Assembly: GCF_001861355.1 (NCBI RefSeq)
Contig: NZ_MASN01000052.1
Span: forward strand, 62,001-126,000
Direction: 5' to 3'
From: Natrialba sp. SSL1
GTDB lineage: Archaea; Halobacteriota; Halobacteria; Halobacteriales; Natrialbaceae
DNA: 64,000 nucleotides
Part shown: one piece after another, positions 17,388 through 26,309 of the stretch
Position numbering within the stretch: position 1 is the first letter of the stretch
Layout of the letters: each line of letters starts with the position of its first letter
Position numbers and translations under genes: made by a program
Notes under the pieces: generated by a model
The model's input: only the letters and a program-made list of their open reading frames with translations
Told to the model about the DNA's origin: nothing
Databases searched by the model: none

Positions 17388-18710
17388 GTGAGTGTAGACG
17401 TGAACCTGCTCTCGGATCCGACGAACCGTCGCTGGCTTGCGTGGGGTGCGCTCGCAACAGTGTTCCTTCTCGTCAATCTACACCGACTTTCGACCGGCGT
17501 TCTCTCCGAACAGTTGACTGTCGACTTCGAGACGACGGCCGCACAACTGGGCACCCTCCACGCCTCGTTCTTCCTCATTTACGCAGTAATCCAGATTCCG
17601 ACCGGCGTCCTCGCCGATCGTGTTGGGCCGCGATACGTCGGAACGGCTGGCGGTGTCGTCCTCAGCGTCGGTGCGATCGGATTCGCGCTCAGTAGCAGCT
17701 ACCTCACGGCGTTTCTCTCACGTGCCCTGATCGGACTCGGCAGCGGCGTTATCTTCGTCTCGATTCTTCGATTCTGTGCGAACTGGTATCGCGCGGACGA
17801 GTTCGCCACGATGACCGGCTTGACGGCAAGTGTTGCCGGCCTCGGCGCAATCCTCGCGACGACGCCGCTCGCCGTCGCCGTCGGCACGGTCGGATGGCGG
17901 TCAACTATCCTCGGCCTTGCTGCAGTCGGACTGGGGGCTGCCGGGGCGGTGTACATCCTCGCGCGGAGTTCGCCCGCCGACGCCGGACTCGAACCGATCG
18001 ACGGCGTCCCCGAGCAGCCATCGATTTCGCTCACAGAAACCTGGCAAAACCTTCGACTGCTCGCGAAAGACCGGGTCCAGTGGCTGCTCTCGATCGTCTT
18101 CTTTGCGGGCAACGGTGCGCTCCTCACCCTGCTCGGACTCTGGGGAATCCCGTATCTGGTCGTCGTCTACGGCGTCGATACGACGACGGCTTCCTACTAC
18201 ACGCTGCTTGGCTCCGTCGGAATGCTGGTCGGCCCGCCAGTCATCGGCTGGGTTTCGGACCGCATCGCACGACGGCGACTCCCGATGGCGATCGGACTCG
18301 GCTGCTTCGCCATCGCACTGAGCGTAATTCCAGTGTTCGGACAGCCACCACTCTATCTCGTCGCCGTCTCGTACTTCTGTTGTGGACTGCTGGCCGGGGC
18401 GGCCATGCTCTCGCTTTCGATCGTCAAAGAGCGCTACCCTGCTAGCGCGAGCGGCGTCGCGACGGCAACCGTCAACACCGCCGGCTTCGTCGGCGCAACC
18501 GTGCTTCCCGCCGTGATGGGGCTCGCGCTCGACCAGTACCAGACCGGCGAAACCATCGACGGCACGGTCGCCTATACGGAGTTCGGCTACCGCATCGCGT
18601 TCGGAATCCTTGCCGGTGCCGTCGCCATCGCGTTCCTGTGTTCGCTGTGGCTCCTGTTCGCGGAGCAACGGACGGATACGCCCACCGTGGCGACCGCAGA
18701 TGCCGAGTAG
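17388..18710 (+). CDS. Major facilitator superfamily transporter
   Basis: The 440-residue protein has 12 predicted helices. The MFS signature GVLADRVGPRYVGTAGG follows helix 2 (near residue 72) and a related GWVSDRIARRRLPMAIG follows helix 8. The layout resembles the anion/nitrate-type or OxlT-like subfamily, but the substrate is not clear. The start is probably the GTG at 17388 (a second GTG at 17400 is possible). It is divergent from tctC across an AT-rich 263-bp region, so a shared regulator is possible. Confidence 0.82.
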   Translation: MSVDVNLLSDPTNRRWLAWGALATVFLLVNLHRLSTGVLSEQLTVDFETTAAQLGTLHASFFLIYAVIQIPTGVLADRVGPRYVGTAGGVVLSVGAIGFALSSSYLTAFLSRALIGLGSGVIFVSILRFCANWYRADEFATMTGLTASVAGLGAILATTPLAVAVGTVGWRSTILGLAAVGLGAAGAVYILARSSPADAGLEPIDGVPEQPSISLTETWQNLRLLAKDRVQWLLSIVFFAGNGALLTLLGLWGIPYLVVVYGVDTTTASYYTLLGSVGMLVGPPVIGWVSDRIARRRLPMAIGLGCFAIALSVIPVFGQPPLYLVAVSYFCCGLLAGAAMLSLSIVKERYPASASGVATATVNTAGFVGATVLPAVMGLALDQYQTGETIDGTVAYTEFGYRIAFGILAGAVAIAFLCSLWLLFAEQRTDTPTVATADAE

Positions 18711-18759
18711 TGACGTTGCCGTTGGATAGTGGGTCGCGAATATCGGATAACAAACGAAC

Positions 18760-19440
18760 TCAGTCGATCGTCCGCCGCGTCTCCGGATCCACCGCCGTCA
18801 AATACTGCTCCAGGAGCGTCGGGAACTCCCGACCCCGGATGAACCGGAGGCCGAAATCCTCCGTCCAGTCGATGATCCCTCTATCCTCGGTGACCACGCC
18901 GGCATCGAGTTCGCGGGCAAGAATCAAGAGATCGAAGTCCTCGCGCGAGTCCAGCACCCCCGTCCGCATCGCGGTACGATACTTCTCGCGCAGATCCGAG
19001 ACGATGGCGTCGATCTCCGTCTTGTACTCGTGGTCCTCGAGTGGCTCGTCGACTGCGTCCTCCGCCTGCCGGACCGCCTTCTCCGATACCCGGAGTCCCC
19101 GGTCGACGCGGCCGCTCATCTCGTCGACGAAACTGTAGACGACGTTCGCGGGGATCGTCACGGCGTAGCGGTCGGGATGCTTGCGGATCACCCAGGTGTG
19201 CAGTCGGGAATACACCTCGTCGTTCACGTCGCGGGCCGCGAGCATCGTCGTGAACTCGTCGTGGATCGTCGGCGGCATGTAACACGAGATGCCCAGATTG
19301 AGCCGCGCGTTGGCGATCAACTCGAGGAGGCGCAAGATGGCGTCCTCGAGTGACTCGTCGTCGCGGCGGATCTCCTCGGTGAGGAAGAGGGAGGTGTCGA
19401 GGACGAACCGTTGCTTGAAGGCCTCGCTGGAGGTGGCCAT
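18760..19440 (-). CDS. HARP: PIN-domain RNase P-like protein (RNA ligase partner)
   Basis: The 226-residue protein is a single PIN-like nuclease domain of the family first called RNA ligase partner and now HARP (homologue of Aquifex RNase P), able to mature tRNA 5-prime ends without [12 protein letters not shown] near residue 12 gives the first acidic residue; [29 protein letters not shown] near 180-205 gives the acidic cluster. In archaea it coexists with RNA-based RNase P, and its cellular role is unsettled. An RNA ligase gene lies 0.7 kb away beyond one unknown gene. Confidence 0.88.
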   Translation of the reverse strand: MATSSEAFKQRFVLDTSLFLTEEIRRDDESLEDAILRLLELIANARLNLGISCYMPPTIHDEFTTMLAARDVNDEVYSRLHTWVIRKHPDRYAVTIPANVVYSFVDEMSGRVDRGLRVSEKAVRQAEDAVDEPLEDHEYKTEIDAIVSDLREKYRTAMRTGVLDSREDFDLLILARELDAGVVTEDRGIIDWTEDFGLRFIRGREFPTLLEQYLTAVDPETRRTID

Positions 19441-19507
19441 GGGGTGTGTAGGGGGCGAAGGAGGAAATAACTACGTCGAGAGAGGAGCCAGGAAGTGTCG
19501 GCCAGTC

Positions 19508-19600
19508 GCGTCAGGTGTCAGGCCTCAGGCGTCAGGCGTTGGGTGTCAGGTATTAGGTGTCAGATGTTGGGCGTCAGGTATCAGGTGCCAGGCGTCAGAT
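19508..19600. repeat. Short-unit imperfect tandem repeat (GTCAGG-type)
   Basis: About nine decayed copies of a 9-10-bp unit (GTCAGGYRT, with variants such as TTAGGTGTCAG and TTGGGCGTCAG) run between the HARP gene and the next gene's stop codon, which overlaps the last copy. The tract is non-coding and of minisatellite type. Confidence 0.75.
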
Positions 19601-20070
19601 CACGGCCCTGGCGATGGACCCGGCCCCTGGCCCTGTCCGTCTCCCTGTGGCCCCTTGGCACCAAGATCCGCCTGCGAGACGATCTGTGCACCGCGCTCGG
19701 AGAGGTCGACGGTTACGTCCTCGTGGACGGCCTTGCTGATCTCGTCGATGTTCCCCGCGAGCACCGTCAGGATGTCGCTCGGGTTCGCGTACAGCAGCAT
19801 GTTCCCGTCCTGGCCCTCCGCGACGAGCTGGGTGTCGTTGAGAACGATCTGATTGTTCTGGATGGTCGCCGCGACGACCGGCAGCGCCTCGGGCTTGCCC
19901 GGTTCGTCGTCCCGAACGCGGCGAATGTGGACCGCATCGAGGTCGAGGACGTGTTTGTGCTCTTTGATCTTCTCGGCGCAGGCCACCATGTCCTGCAACA
20001 GCTTCGACTTCTCCTCGGTCGCGTGATCGCCGTCGAGACAGTGCTGGCAAACGCGGAGTTCGATTCGCAT
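19600..20070 (-). CDS. Conserved haloarchaeal protein of unknown function between HARP and RNA ligase
   Basis: The protein has 156 residues. It starts MRIELRVCQHCLDGDH, a possible metal-binding CxxC/H cluster, continues with an alpha/beta-looking core (KLLQDMVACAEKIKEHKHVLDLDAVHI, then NDTQLVAEGQDGNMLLYANP) and ends in a Gly/Pro/Gln tail (GQGQGPGPSPGP). I do not recognise a named family. It lies 159 bp upstream of HARP on the same strand and is divergent from the ligase gene. ATG 20070 is preferred over one two codons earlier. Confidence 0.6.
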   Translation of the reverse strand: MRIELRVCQHCLDGDHATEEKSKLLQDMVACAEKIKEHKHVLDLDAVHIRRVRDDEPGKPEALPVVAATIQNNQIVLNDTQLVAEGQDGNMLLYANPSDILTVLAGNIDEISKAVHEDVTVDLSERGAQIVSQADLGAKGPQGDGQGQGPGPSPGP

Positions 20071-20181
20071 TACCACCCGTTTGGGACGCCAGCCCGATGA
20101 GAATTCCGTTTCGGCGACCGCGAGTGATGGGAGACAGCGAGCGGGTCGGGGTTCATTCCGCTGCTCGTCGTACGTTCACCG

Positions 20182-21366
20182 ATGGGCACACCAGACGACA
20201 CTCCCGACACGGACGCCGAGACAGAATCCAGCAACGACAGGGGTGACGACGCCAGCTATCACCGCCAACTCGGCATCGGCGATGCCGCCTTCGACGGCCT
20301 TCAACCTCATCTTCAACAGCGAAACTACGAGGGACTCGAGTACCGTCACGTCCCGGACTACCGCCGCGGAGTCGAGCGCGGGACCGTCCTGATCGACGGC
20401 GAGGTGGTCCGGGGCTTTCCGAAGGTACCTCGAACGCTGGTACTCGAGACGGGAATTCCGACGCAGTTCGAGGAGCACGAGCGGATCGCTGTCGAAGAGA
20501 AGCTGAACGGTTACAACGTTCGCATCGCCCGGCTCGACGGCGAACAGCTCGCGTTCTCCAGAAGCGGGATGGTCTGTCCGTTCACGACGCGCGTGCTCCC
20601 GCGGTTAGTCGACCTCTCTGAACTGTTCGAGAAACACCCCAACGCACTGGTTTGCGGCGAGATGATCGGTCCCGAAAACCCCTATACTGCACACGAGTAC
20701 CCCGGCGTCGACTCGATCGCGTTCCGGGCGTTCGACTGGCGTGACCGGGAGTCTGGCGAGCCACTGCCAGTTCAGGAGCGCCGCGAGCGCTACGAGGCGT
20801 TCGGCGTCCCGCAGACGCCGCTGTTCGAAATCGTCGACGTCGACGACGCGGCCGCGAGCGTACAGGAGATTATCCGCGAACTCGACGCCGAAGACCGCGA
20901 GGGTGTCATACTGAAATCGCTCGACGGGAACACGCTGCTCAAGTACACGACCTCGGCGTCGACGAACTCGGACCTCGCGTACGCGTTCTCGCTCCCGTTC
21001 GACTACGGCCAGGCGTTCATGTTCCGCCGACTACTCAGAGTGGGGTTCCAGACCGTCGAGTGGGACGAAGACGACGAGGTCGCTCGCGAGCGCGCACACG
21101 AAGTCGGTGAATCGATCCTTTGCTCGATGCGAGAGGCGATCCAGACGGTCGAGGACGGCGACACCCTCGGCGAGCGCCACACCGTTCGCGCGAGCGACGA
21201 GACGATCGACGTACTCTTCGAACACCTCCGCGGCCAGGGACTCGACATCGACATCGAAGCCGACTATCACGAAGACGGCGACCGCGTCGTGACGTTCTGC
21301 AAGCGGACGCCCTCCTCCAACGACACGATTCGGAACTATCTCGACGGTCACATCGTCCGCGAGTAG
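20182..21366 (+). CDS. ATP-dependent RNA ligase, archaeal Rnl3 type
   Basis: The 394-residue protein belongs to the Pab1020/MTH1221 RNA ligase family, which joins or circularises RNA through ligase-AMP and RNA-adenylate intermediates. The nucleotidyl lysine is K107 in motif I (EKLNGYNVR). Other nucleotidyl-transferase motifs are VCGEMIGPENPY, DREGVILKS and LKYTTS. The C-terminal third is the family's dimerisation domain. The first 27 residues are acidic and probably disordered. In archaea this gene often neighbours HARP, as here. Confidence 0.88.
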   Translation: MGTPDDTPDTDAETESSNDRGDDASYHRQLGIGDAAFDGLQPHLQQRNYEGLEYRHVPDYRRGVERGTVLIDGEVVRGFPKVPRTLVLETGIPTQFEEHERIAVEEKLNGYNVRIARLDGEQLAFSRSGMVCPFTTRVLPRLVDLSELFEKHPNALVCGEMIGPENPYTAHEYPGVDSIAFRAFDWRDRESGEPLPVQERRERYEAFGVPQTPLFEIVDVDDAAASVQEIIRELDAEDREGVILKSLDGNTLLKYTTSASTNSDLAYAFSLPFDYGQAFMFRRLLRVGFQTVEWDEDDEVARERAHEVGESILCSMREAIQTVEDGDTLGERHTVRASDETIDVLFEHLRGQGLDIDIEADYHEDGDRVVTFCKRTPSSNDTIRNYLDGHIVRE

Positions 21367-21378
21367 CGGTGTTTGCTG

Positions 21379-22077
21379 TCAGTGTTGGTCCGTTTCTGCG
21401 ATCTCGCGAATCCGATCCGCTCCTGCCGGAACGTAACCGCCGTGATAGCAGAGCGTGTGCTCGATATCGAGCTCGGCGAGCGTCGCGACGGACTCGAGTG
21501 CCCGCTCCATCTCTGGCGTAAACTCCGGCTTCGGTCCGGCAAGTTGGTCGGGACCGTCGCCCGGACCGTCTGCAACCAGCGCGTCGCCGGCGACCAACAG
21601 CCCGCCGTCGGGGAAGTACAGTGAGATGTGGCCTGGCGCGTGCCCCGGCGTCTCGACGACCTCGAACGGGCCCGCGAGCGTCGGAACGCGAACGCCGCCA
21701 GCGAGTTCGATATCGACCGATACTGGCGGATACCTGTCGTCTCCACTGCCCTTGATCGGATCGCGCTCGCCCGTCACGTACGGCGTCTCGTCGCGGTGGG
21801 CCGCGACCACCGCGTCGGTGCGTTCGAGCAACGTCGCAAGCGCGCCCGCGTGATCACCGTCGTGGTGCGTGAGCACGACCAGCCAGATGTCTGTGAGGTC
21901 GTACTCGAGTGCCCGTAGGTGCGTTTCGATGGCGTCGACCGCGCCGGAGTCGGCGGGGCCGATGTCGAACAGGACGAGGCCGCGCTCGGTTTCGACGACC
22001 GCGGGCGCGATCGCGAGGTCCTGTCCGCCGTAGTCGACTGTGATCGGCAGTGCGTGCAAACCGGCATCAGTGTCCAT
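21379..22077 (-). CDS. MBL-fold metallo-hydrolase (HxDxDH variant)
   Basis: The 232-residue protein has a metallo-beta-lactamase fold. The metal motif reads LTHHDGDHAG near residue 70, an HxDxDH form in place of HxHxDH, followed by VVETPGHAPGH, LVAGDALV and a final His in CYHGGYVP. Similar enzymes are glyoxalase-II-like or lactonase-like hydrolases, so the substrate is unclear. Its stop lies 13 bp beyond the convergent ligase gene's stop. ATG 22077 is divergent from the terpene-synthase-like gene. Confidence 0.8.
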   Translation of the reverse strand: MDTDAGLHALPITVDYGGQDLAIAPAVVETERGLVLFDIGPADSGAVDAIETHLRALEYDLTDIWLVVLTHHDGDHAGALATLLERTDAVVAAHRDETPYVTGERDPIKGSGDDRYPPVSVDIELAGGVRVPTLAGPFEVVETPGHAPGHISLYFPDGGLLVAGDALVADGPGDGPDQLAGPKPEFTPEMERALESVATLAELDIEHTLCYHGGYVPAGADRIREIAETDQH

Positions 22078-22175
22078 GTGTGGCGGCTATGGGTCGCCGC
22101 CCCGATAGCTCTGCGGGGTTCTCTCACTACACGACAGCGATGCAACTAATACAGTCAGTTTCCATTGGAAATACG

Positions 22176-23309
22176 ATGGAGAACGAGTCTACCATCGGAC
22201 ACCGCTCTTCGCTCGTCCCACGAGTCCCCGCGCTCGACAGCGAAACCGATCCGATTACGGACCGAAAACAGGACCCACTCCCCGAATCGATCACCGGCAC
22301 CGACCTTCTCGCACGCTACGAGGAGATCCTCGGGGACCGGGGGTACTCGAGTTGGCGCTGGCTCTACAGCGCGTTCCCCGAGTTTCGACTCTCGTGTGTT
22401 GCCACCGACTGTGAAGAGAGAGTCCGGACGGCGAAACTGCTCTCGACACTGTTCGTCACGATCGCGGACGATGTTGCAGAACTGCACGGCGACCGGGCCA
22501 CGTTCGCACAACTGGCGAACGTCCCGTTCGACAGCCAGCGCGCCGACCCCGACCGCGCGGGCGTCGACGGTCCGGTGGTCGACCTCGCGACCGACGTCTG
22601 GAGCCGTTTTCGGGAACTGTACGACGCGAGCCCGCGTGCGGGCGAATTTGCCGACATCCTCGCGTTCGACCTGCGGCAGGTGTTCGACGCCATCGAGTAC
22701 TCGCTGCTCGCGAATCGCGACCCGAATCTCGTCTCGGAGCAGGAGCTGTGGACCTACGACTCGTACAACATGATGGTGTTCGTCCACGCCCTCACCGATC
22801 TGGCGAACGCGCCGACGTTCGACCGAGGAGAACTCGCGTCGCTCCGGCAGGTGCTCGACAGAACCCAGCGCATGGCCCGGATCGGAAACTGGCTCGCGAC
22901 CTGGCGGCGCGAACTCGTCGAGGGCGACTACAGTTCGGGCGTCGTCGTCCGGGCGGTCGAAACGGGCGTGATCGAACGCGACGCGTTAGATGGAGATGGG
23001 TTGTACTCGAGTCCAGCTGGTGACGAAAGGACGAATCAAGACACGGAGGCGCAGACAGACACGGGCACAAAGACAGCCGCGGGTCGAGACACGGGAGCAG
23101 AAACAGACCCAACGAGAGACGTCGACACGCTCATTCAGGCGATCGAAGACTCTTCCGTCGAGGCCTACTTCCTCGACCGCTGGCACGTCGAGTGCGCCGA
23201 CGCGGCGCGCTTCGACGACGCGCTCGCAAGCGTGGATCTCGGAGCCTACCTCGATGGACTCCAGACCGTTCTGTGTTCCCACATCGGGAAGCGCAACGCG
23301 CCGCGCTAG
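22176..23309 (+). CDS. Terpene-synthase-like all-alpha protein (putative class I terpene cyclase)
   Basis: The 377-residue, mostly helical protein has a DDxxE motif at 98-102 (TIADDVAELH) and an N-x3-T-x3-E motif at 238-246 (IGNWLATWRRE), 140 residues apart. These two metal-diphosphate motifs and their spacing are those of bacterial class I terpene synthases. A hydrophilic Thr/Asp/Glu linker at about 280-315 precedes a last helical segment with RW at 335-336 in place of the usual RY. The ATG at 22176 follows an AT-rich box (CTAATA near 22147) by about 26 nt; an earlier ATG at 22140 is possible. A degenerate or unrelated helical protein remains possible. Confidence 0.55.
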   Translation: MENESTIGHRSSLVPRVPALDSETDPITDRKQDPLPESITGTDLLARYEEILGDRGYSSWRWLYSAFPEFRLSCVATDCEERVRTAKLLSTLFVTIADDVAELHGDRATFAQLANVPFDSQRADPDRAGVDGPVVDLATDVWSRFRELYDASPRAGEFADILAFDLRQVFDAIEYSLLANRDPNLVSEQELWTYDSYNMMVFVHALTDLANAPTFDRGELASLRQVLDRTQRMARIGNWLATWRRELVEGDYSSGVVVRAVETGVIERDALDGDGLYSSPAGDERTNQDTEAQTDTGTKTAAGRDTGAETDPTRDVDTLIQAIEDSSVEAYFLDRWHVECADAARFDDALASVDLGAYLDGLQTVLCSHIGKRNAPR

Positions 23310-23396
23310 TTGGGACGGTGGGTAGCATTTGGGGCGTCAAGACTCGAGTCGAGTACGCCCGCAGTCAGCTGACCGCAGTTCGCAGGTCGCAGCAGT

Positions 23397-24581
23397 TCAG
23401 GACTCGAGTGCGCCGTCGATCGCCTGCTCGAGGTCGCCGATCAGGTCGTCGACGTGTTCGATGCCGACCGAGACGCGGACGAGGCCATCCGTGAGTCCCG
23501 CTTCGATGCGCTCCTCGCGCGGAATCGCGGCGTGGGTCATCGGCGCGGGCTGTTCGATCAGGCTCTCGACGCCGCCGAGACTCTCAGCGAGCGTGAACAC
23601 CTCGGTGTTCGAGACGACCTCGCTGGCCTCCTCCAGGCTGGCATCGAGTTCAAAGCTCAGCATGCCGCCGAAGTCGGTCATCTGTTCGCTGGCGATCTCG
23701 TGGCCGGGGTGAGAGTCGAGTCCGGGGTAGTAGACGCGGTCGACATCGGGGTGGTCGTCGAGCCACTCTGCGATGGCGCGGGCGTTCTCGCAGTGGCGGT
23801 CCATCCGGACGGGCAGGGTCTTGGTGCCCCGGAGGACGAGGAAGCTCTCGAAGGGGCCGGGCGTCGCGCCGACGGCGTTCTGATAGAAGCCGAAGCGTTC
23901 GTCCAGTTCTTCGTCGTTCGTGAGGAGTGCGCCACCGACCACGTCGGAGTGGCCGCCGAGGTACTTGGTCAACGAGTGCGAGACGATGTCTGCACCGAGG
24001 TCGAGCGGTTGCTGGAGGTACGGCGTCGCGAAGGTGTTGTCGATCGCACAGAGTGCGTCGTGGTCGTGGGCGATGTCCGCTGCGCCCGCGATATCGACGA
24101 TCGACATGAGCGGGTTCGTCGGCGTCTCGAGCCAGAGCAGTTCCGTGTTCTCCTGGAACGCCGCGTCGATGGCGTCGAGGTCGGTCATATCGACGAACGA
24201 GAACTCGATGTCGTAGTCCTCGTACACCTGCGTGAAGATGCGGTGGGTGCCGCCGTAGACGTCGTTGCCCGTGACGACGTGGTCGCCGGAGTCGAGCAGG
24301 TTGAGCACGGTGTTGATCGAGGCCATCCCGCTCGCGAACGCGCGGCCGTACTCGGCGTTCTCGAGGCTGGCAAGGTTGGCCTCGAGATCAGATCTGGTCG
24401 GGTTGCCGGTTCGCGAGTACTCGTAGCCGCGGTGTTCTCCCGGCGCGTCCTGCTCGTACGTTGAGTTCGCGTGGATCGGTGTCATCAGCGCGCCGGTCTC
24501 CTCGTCGGGTTCCTGACCGGCGTGAATCGAGCGCGTTTCGATCCGGAACTGATCTGCGTCGGCGTCAGCATCGTCGTCCAT
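23397..24581 (-). CDS. Cystathionine gamma-synthase/lyase-type PLP enzyme
   Basis: The 394-residue protein belongs to the Cys/Met-metabolism PLP family. It has [20 protein letters not shown] near residue 33, [41 protein letters not shown] and the PLP-lysine motif [16 protein letters not shown] near 205. The C-terminal [20 protein letters not shown] matches cystathionine gamma-synthase and gamma-lyase, which sequence alone does not separate. The start [12 protein letters not shown] at 24581 excludes a hydrophobic upstream extension. Confidence 0.87.
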   Translation of the reverse strand: MDDDADADADQFRIETRSIHAGQEPDEETGALMTPIHANSTYEQDAPGEHRGYEYSRTGNPTRSDLEANLASLENAEYGRAFASGMASINTVLNLLDSGDHVVTGNDVYGGTHRIFTQVYEDYDIEFSFVDMTDLDAIDAAFQENTELLWLETPTNPLMSIVDIAGAADIAHDHDALCAIDNTFATPYLQQPLDLGADIVSHSLTKYLGGHSDVVGGALLTNDEELDERFGFYQNAVGATPGPFESFLVLRGTKTLPVRMDRHCENARAIAEWLDDHPDVDRVYYPGLDSHPGHEIASEQMTDFGGMLSFELDASLEEASEVVSNTEVFTLAESLGGVESLIEQPAPMTHAAIPREERIEAGLTDGLVRVSVGIEHVDDLIGDLEQAIDGALES

Positions 24582-24740
24582 ACAGAGGGACGCGTTGCGC
24601 GGTCGGATTATTGTTACTGTTACGATGACGGCGACTGTTGCGAGCGGGGGGTGGTGTTCGGCGTCTGAACGAGCGGATATCTGCAATAGTATGGGAACTG
24701 TCGACACAGACAGCGGCCGAGCGGGAGCGAAAGACGTGCG

Positions 24741-24750
24741 TTTTATAACC
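24741..24750 (+). promoter_or_regulatory. TATA box of the rpl21e operon
   Basis: TTTTATAACC ends 27 nt before the ATG at 24778, giving a very short leader. It is among the clearest promoters in the window. Confidence 0.65.
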
Positions 24751-24777
24751 ATCACCGGTCAAGACGGGCGTACGACT

Positions 24778-25086
24778 ATGCCGAAATCTAATGGCCCTCG
24801 TCAGGGAACCCGGAACAAGCTATCCAACAGTCCACGAGACCGCGGATCCTCGCCACCACAGCGTGCGATTCAGCAGTACGAGGTCGGTGAGAAGGTCCAC
24901 CTGAAGATCGACCCAAGCGTTCACAAGGGTCGCTTCCACCCACGCTTCGACGGTCACACGGGCGAAGTCATCGGCACGCAGGGCGACGCCTTCAAGGTTG
25001 AGATCAACGACGGTGGCAAAGACAAGACGCTCATCGTCACCGCAGCACACCTGCGCGCCCAGGATCGCTCGGAAGAGCGTGTCTGA
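24778..25086 (+). CDS. rpl21e: Large ribosomal subunit protein eL21 (L21e)
   Basis: The 102-residue protein is close to the usual haloarchaeal length. It begins [20 protein letters not shown] and contains [20 protein letters not shown] and [14 protein letters not shown], all typical of eL21. It is the first gene of the archaeal cluster rpl21e, rpo4, DUF655, rsmA, with 33 bp before rpo4. Confidence 0.95.
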   Translation: MPKSNGPRQGTRNKLSNSPRDRGSSPPQRAIQQYEVGEKVHLKIDPSVHKGRFHPRFDGHTGEVIGTQGDAFKVEINDGGKDKTLIVTAAHLRAQDRSEERV

Positions 25087-25119
25087 GACCGCACAGCGCC
25101 CTCGAACACAGATACCACT

Positions 25120-25476
25120 ATGACGATCTTCAAAGAGATCGTCGACGAGGAGTTCCTGACGGTCTCGGAGACGAAGGGGCTGCTCGCCGACATCGAAGCC
25201 GACCGCGCACTGGACGAGGAGCGGGAACTGCCGTACGAACTCGCGCGAGCGATCGACCACGTCAACCAGTTCACCGTCCTCGAACCCGACGACGCACAGG
25301 ACCTCGTCACCGATCTGCAGGAGATCGAGAAAGTCGACGAACCGACGGCGTACAAGATCGCCAATCTCCTGCCACGTAACCGAAGCGAACTGCGCTCGGT
25401 CTACGCACAGCAGCGCTACTCGCTCTCCGGCGAGGAGCTCGACGACATTCTCAACGTCGTCGCGAAGTACGCCTGA
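25120..25476 (+). CDS. rpo4: DNA-directed RNA polymerase subunit Rpo4 (RpoF)
   Basis: The 118-residue protein matches archaeal Rpo4, which pairs with Rpo7 to form the RNA polymerase stalk. It contains VSETKGLLADIEADR, then a C-terminal HRDC-like half, DEPTAYKIANLLPRNRSELRSVYAQQR. It lies directly after rpl21e, an arrangement conserved through Euryarchaeota. Confidence 0.92.
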   Translation: MTIFKEIVDEEFLTVSETKGLLADIEADRALDEERELPYELARAIDHVNQFTVLEPDDAQDLVTDLQEIEKVDEPTAYKIANLLPRNRSELRSVYAQQRYSLSGEELDDILNVVAKYA

Positions 25477-25553
25477 GCGATCACCACCCGATCGAACGAT
25501 CGAACGACGGGGGACCGACACACTGCTGCAGCGCTCGCTGCAAGCGGGCCGAC

Positions 25554-25563
25554 TCTTTAAGTA
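25554..25563 (+). promoter_or_regulatory. TATA-like box of the DUF655 gene
   Basis: CTTTAAGTAC is centred about 28 nt before the ATG at 25587, pointing to a separate leaderless promoter inside the cluster. Confidence 0.5.
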
Positions 25564-25586
25564 CGCCGTGCCCGTATCGCCTGACA

Positions 25587-26183
25587 ATGAGCGAAGTCGA
25601 TAGCGATGGGACGGACGTTCGGCGCGCGGTCGTGTTGGACTACCTCGCACATGGCCTCTCCGACGACGGCCGACCGCAGTACGCGAAGTCACCCGCGGGC
25701 TACGCCCTCGGCACGACGGACTTCCAGCTCTACGAAGTCGCCTTCGACGAGGACGAACGCCTCACCATCGGCAGCGAGGTCGTCGTCGAACCCGCGTCCG
25801 AACGCGACATCGTCACCGAGAGCAACCGCGTCGAGTACGAGGATCTCTCCTCCGGTGCCCAGTCGGAACTCGAGTACGTCGTCGCTGACCTCGTCGAGGA
25901 AGACGAACAGCGCTTCGTCGACTTCTATAACGACGCCCAGCCGATCACGCTGCGACTCCACCAGCTCAATCTGCTTCCGGGGATCGGGAAGAAACTCCGC
26001 AACGGGATCCTCGACGAGCGAAAGCGAAAGCCGTTCGAGAGCTTCGAGGAGCTCTCTGAGCGCGTCTCCGGCCTCCACGATCCGGACGAGATCATCGTCG
26101 AGCGTATTATTCAGGAGTTGCGCGACGAGGATCTGAAGTACCAGACGTTCGTCGGACGACGCGAGCAAGAACAGAACCAGTAG
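25587..26183 (+). CDS. DUF655 family protein (OB fold plus helix-hairpin-helix)
   Basis: The 198-residue protein has an N-terminal beta-rich, OB-like part and a C-terminal helix-hairpin-helix LNLLPGIGKKLRNGILDERK near residue 130, a typical nucleic-acid-binding element. The family is archaeal and almost always sits between rpo4 and rsmA, so a role in translation or rRNA maturation is likely; that part is inference. The charged C terminus ends RREQEQNQ. Confidence 0.85.
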   Translation: MSEVDSDGTDVRRAVVLDYLAHGLSDDGRPQYAKSPAGYALGTTDFQLYEVAFDEDERLTIGSEVVVEPASERDIVTESNRVEYEDLSSGAQSELEYVVADLVEEDEQRFVDFYNDAQPITLRLHQLNLLPGIGKKLRNGILDERKRKPFESFEELSERVSGLHDPDEIIVERIIQELRDEDLKYQTFVGRREQEQNQ

Positions 26184-26211
26184 CCGCGACGGCGAGGCGT
26201 TTCGACAGTCC

Positions 26212-26232
26212 GATCAGTGATCAGTGATCAGC
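26212..26232. repeat. Three tandem copies of GATCAGY
   Basis: GATCAGT, GATCAGT and GATCAGC follow one another 28 bp after the DUF655 stop. The tract is short and non-coding. Confidence 0.6.
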
Positions 26233-26309
26233 GACCACACGCCAAAGCCACAAACCACAACGACGCCACAGTCTCGGAGTACGGTTGGACGACCCGACGA
26301 GGGGCACAG

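Noticed and set aside
19508-19600. Possible CRISPR array
   Set aside because: Units are only 9-10 bp, decayed and back to back with no spacers; no cas genes are near.
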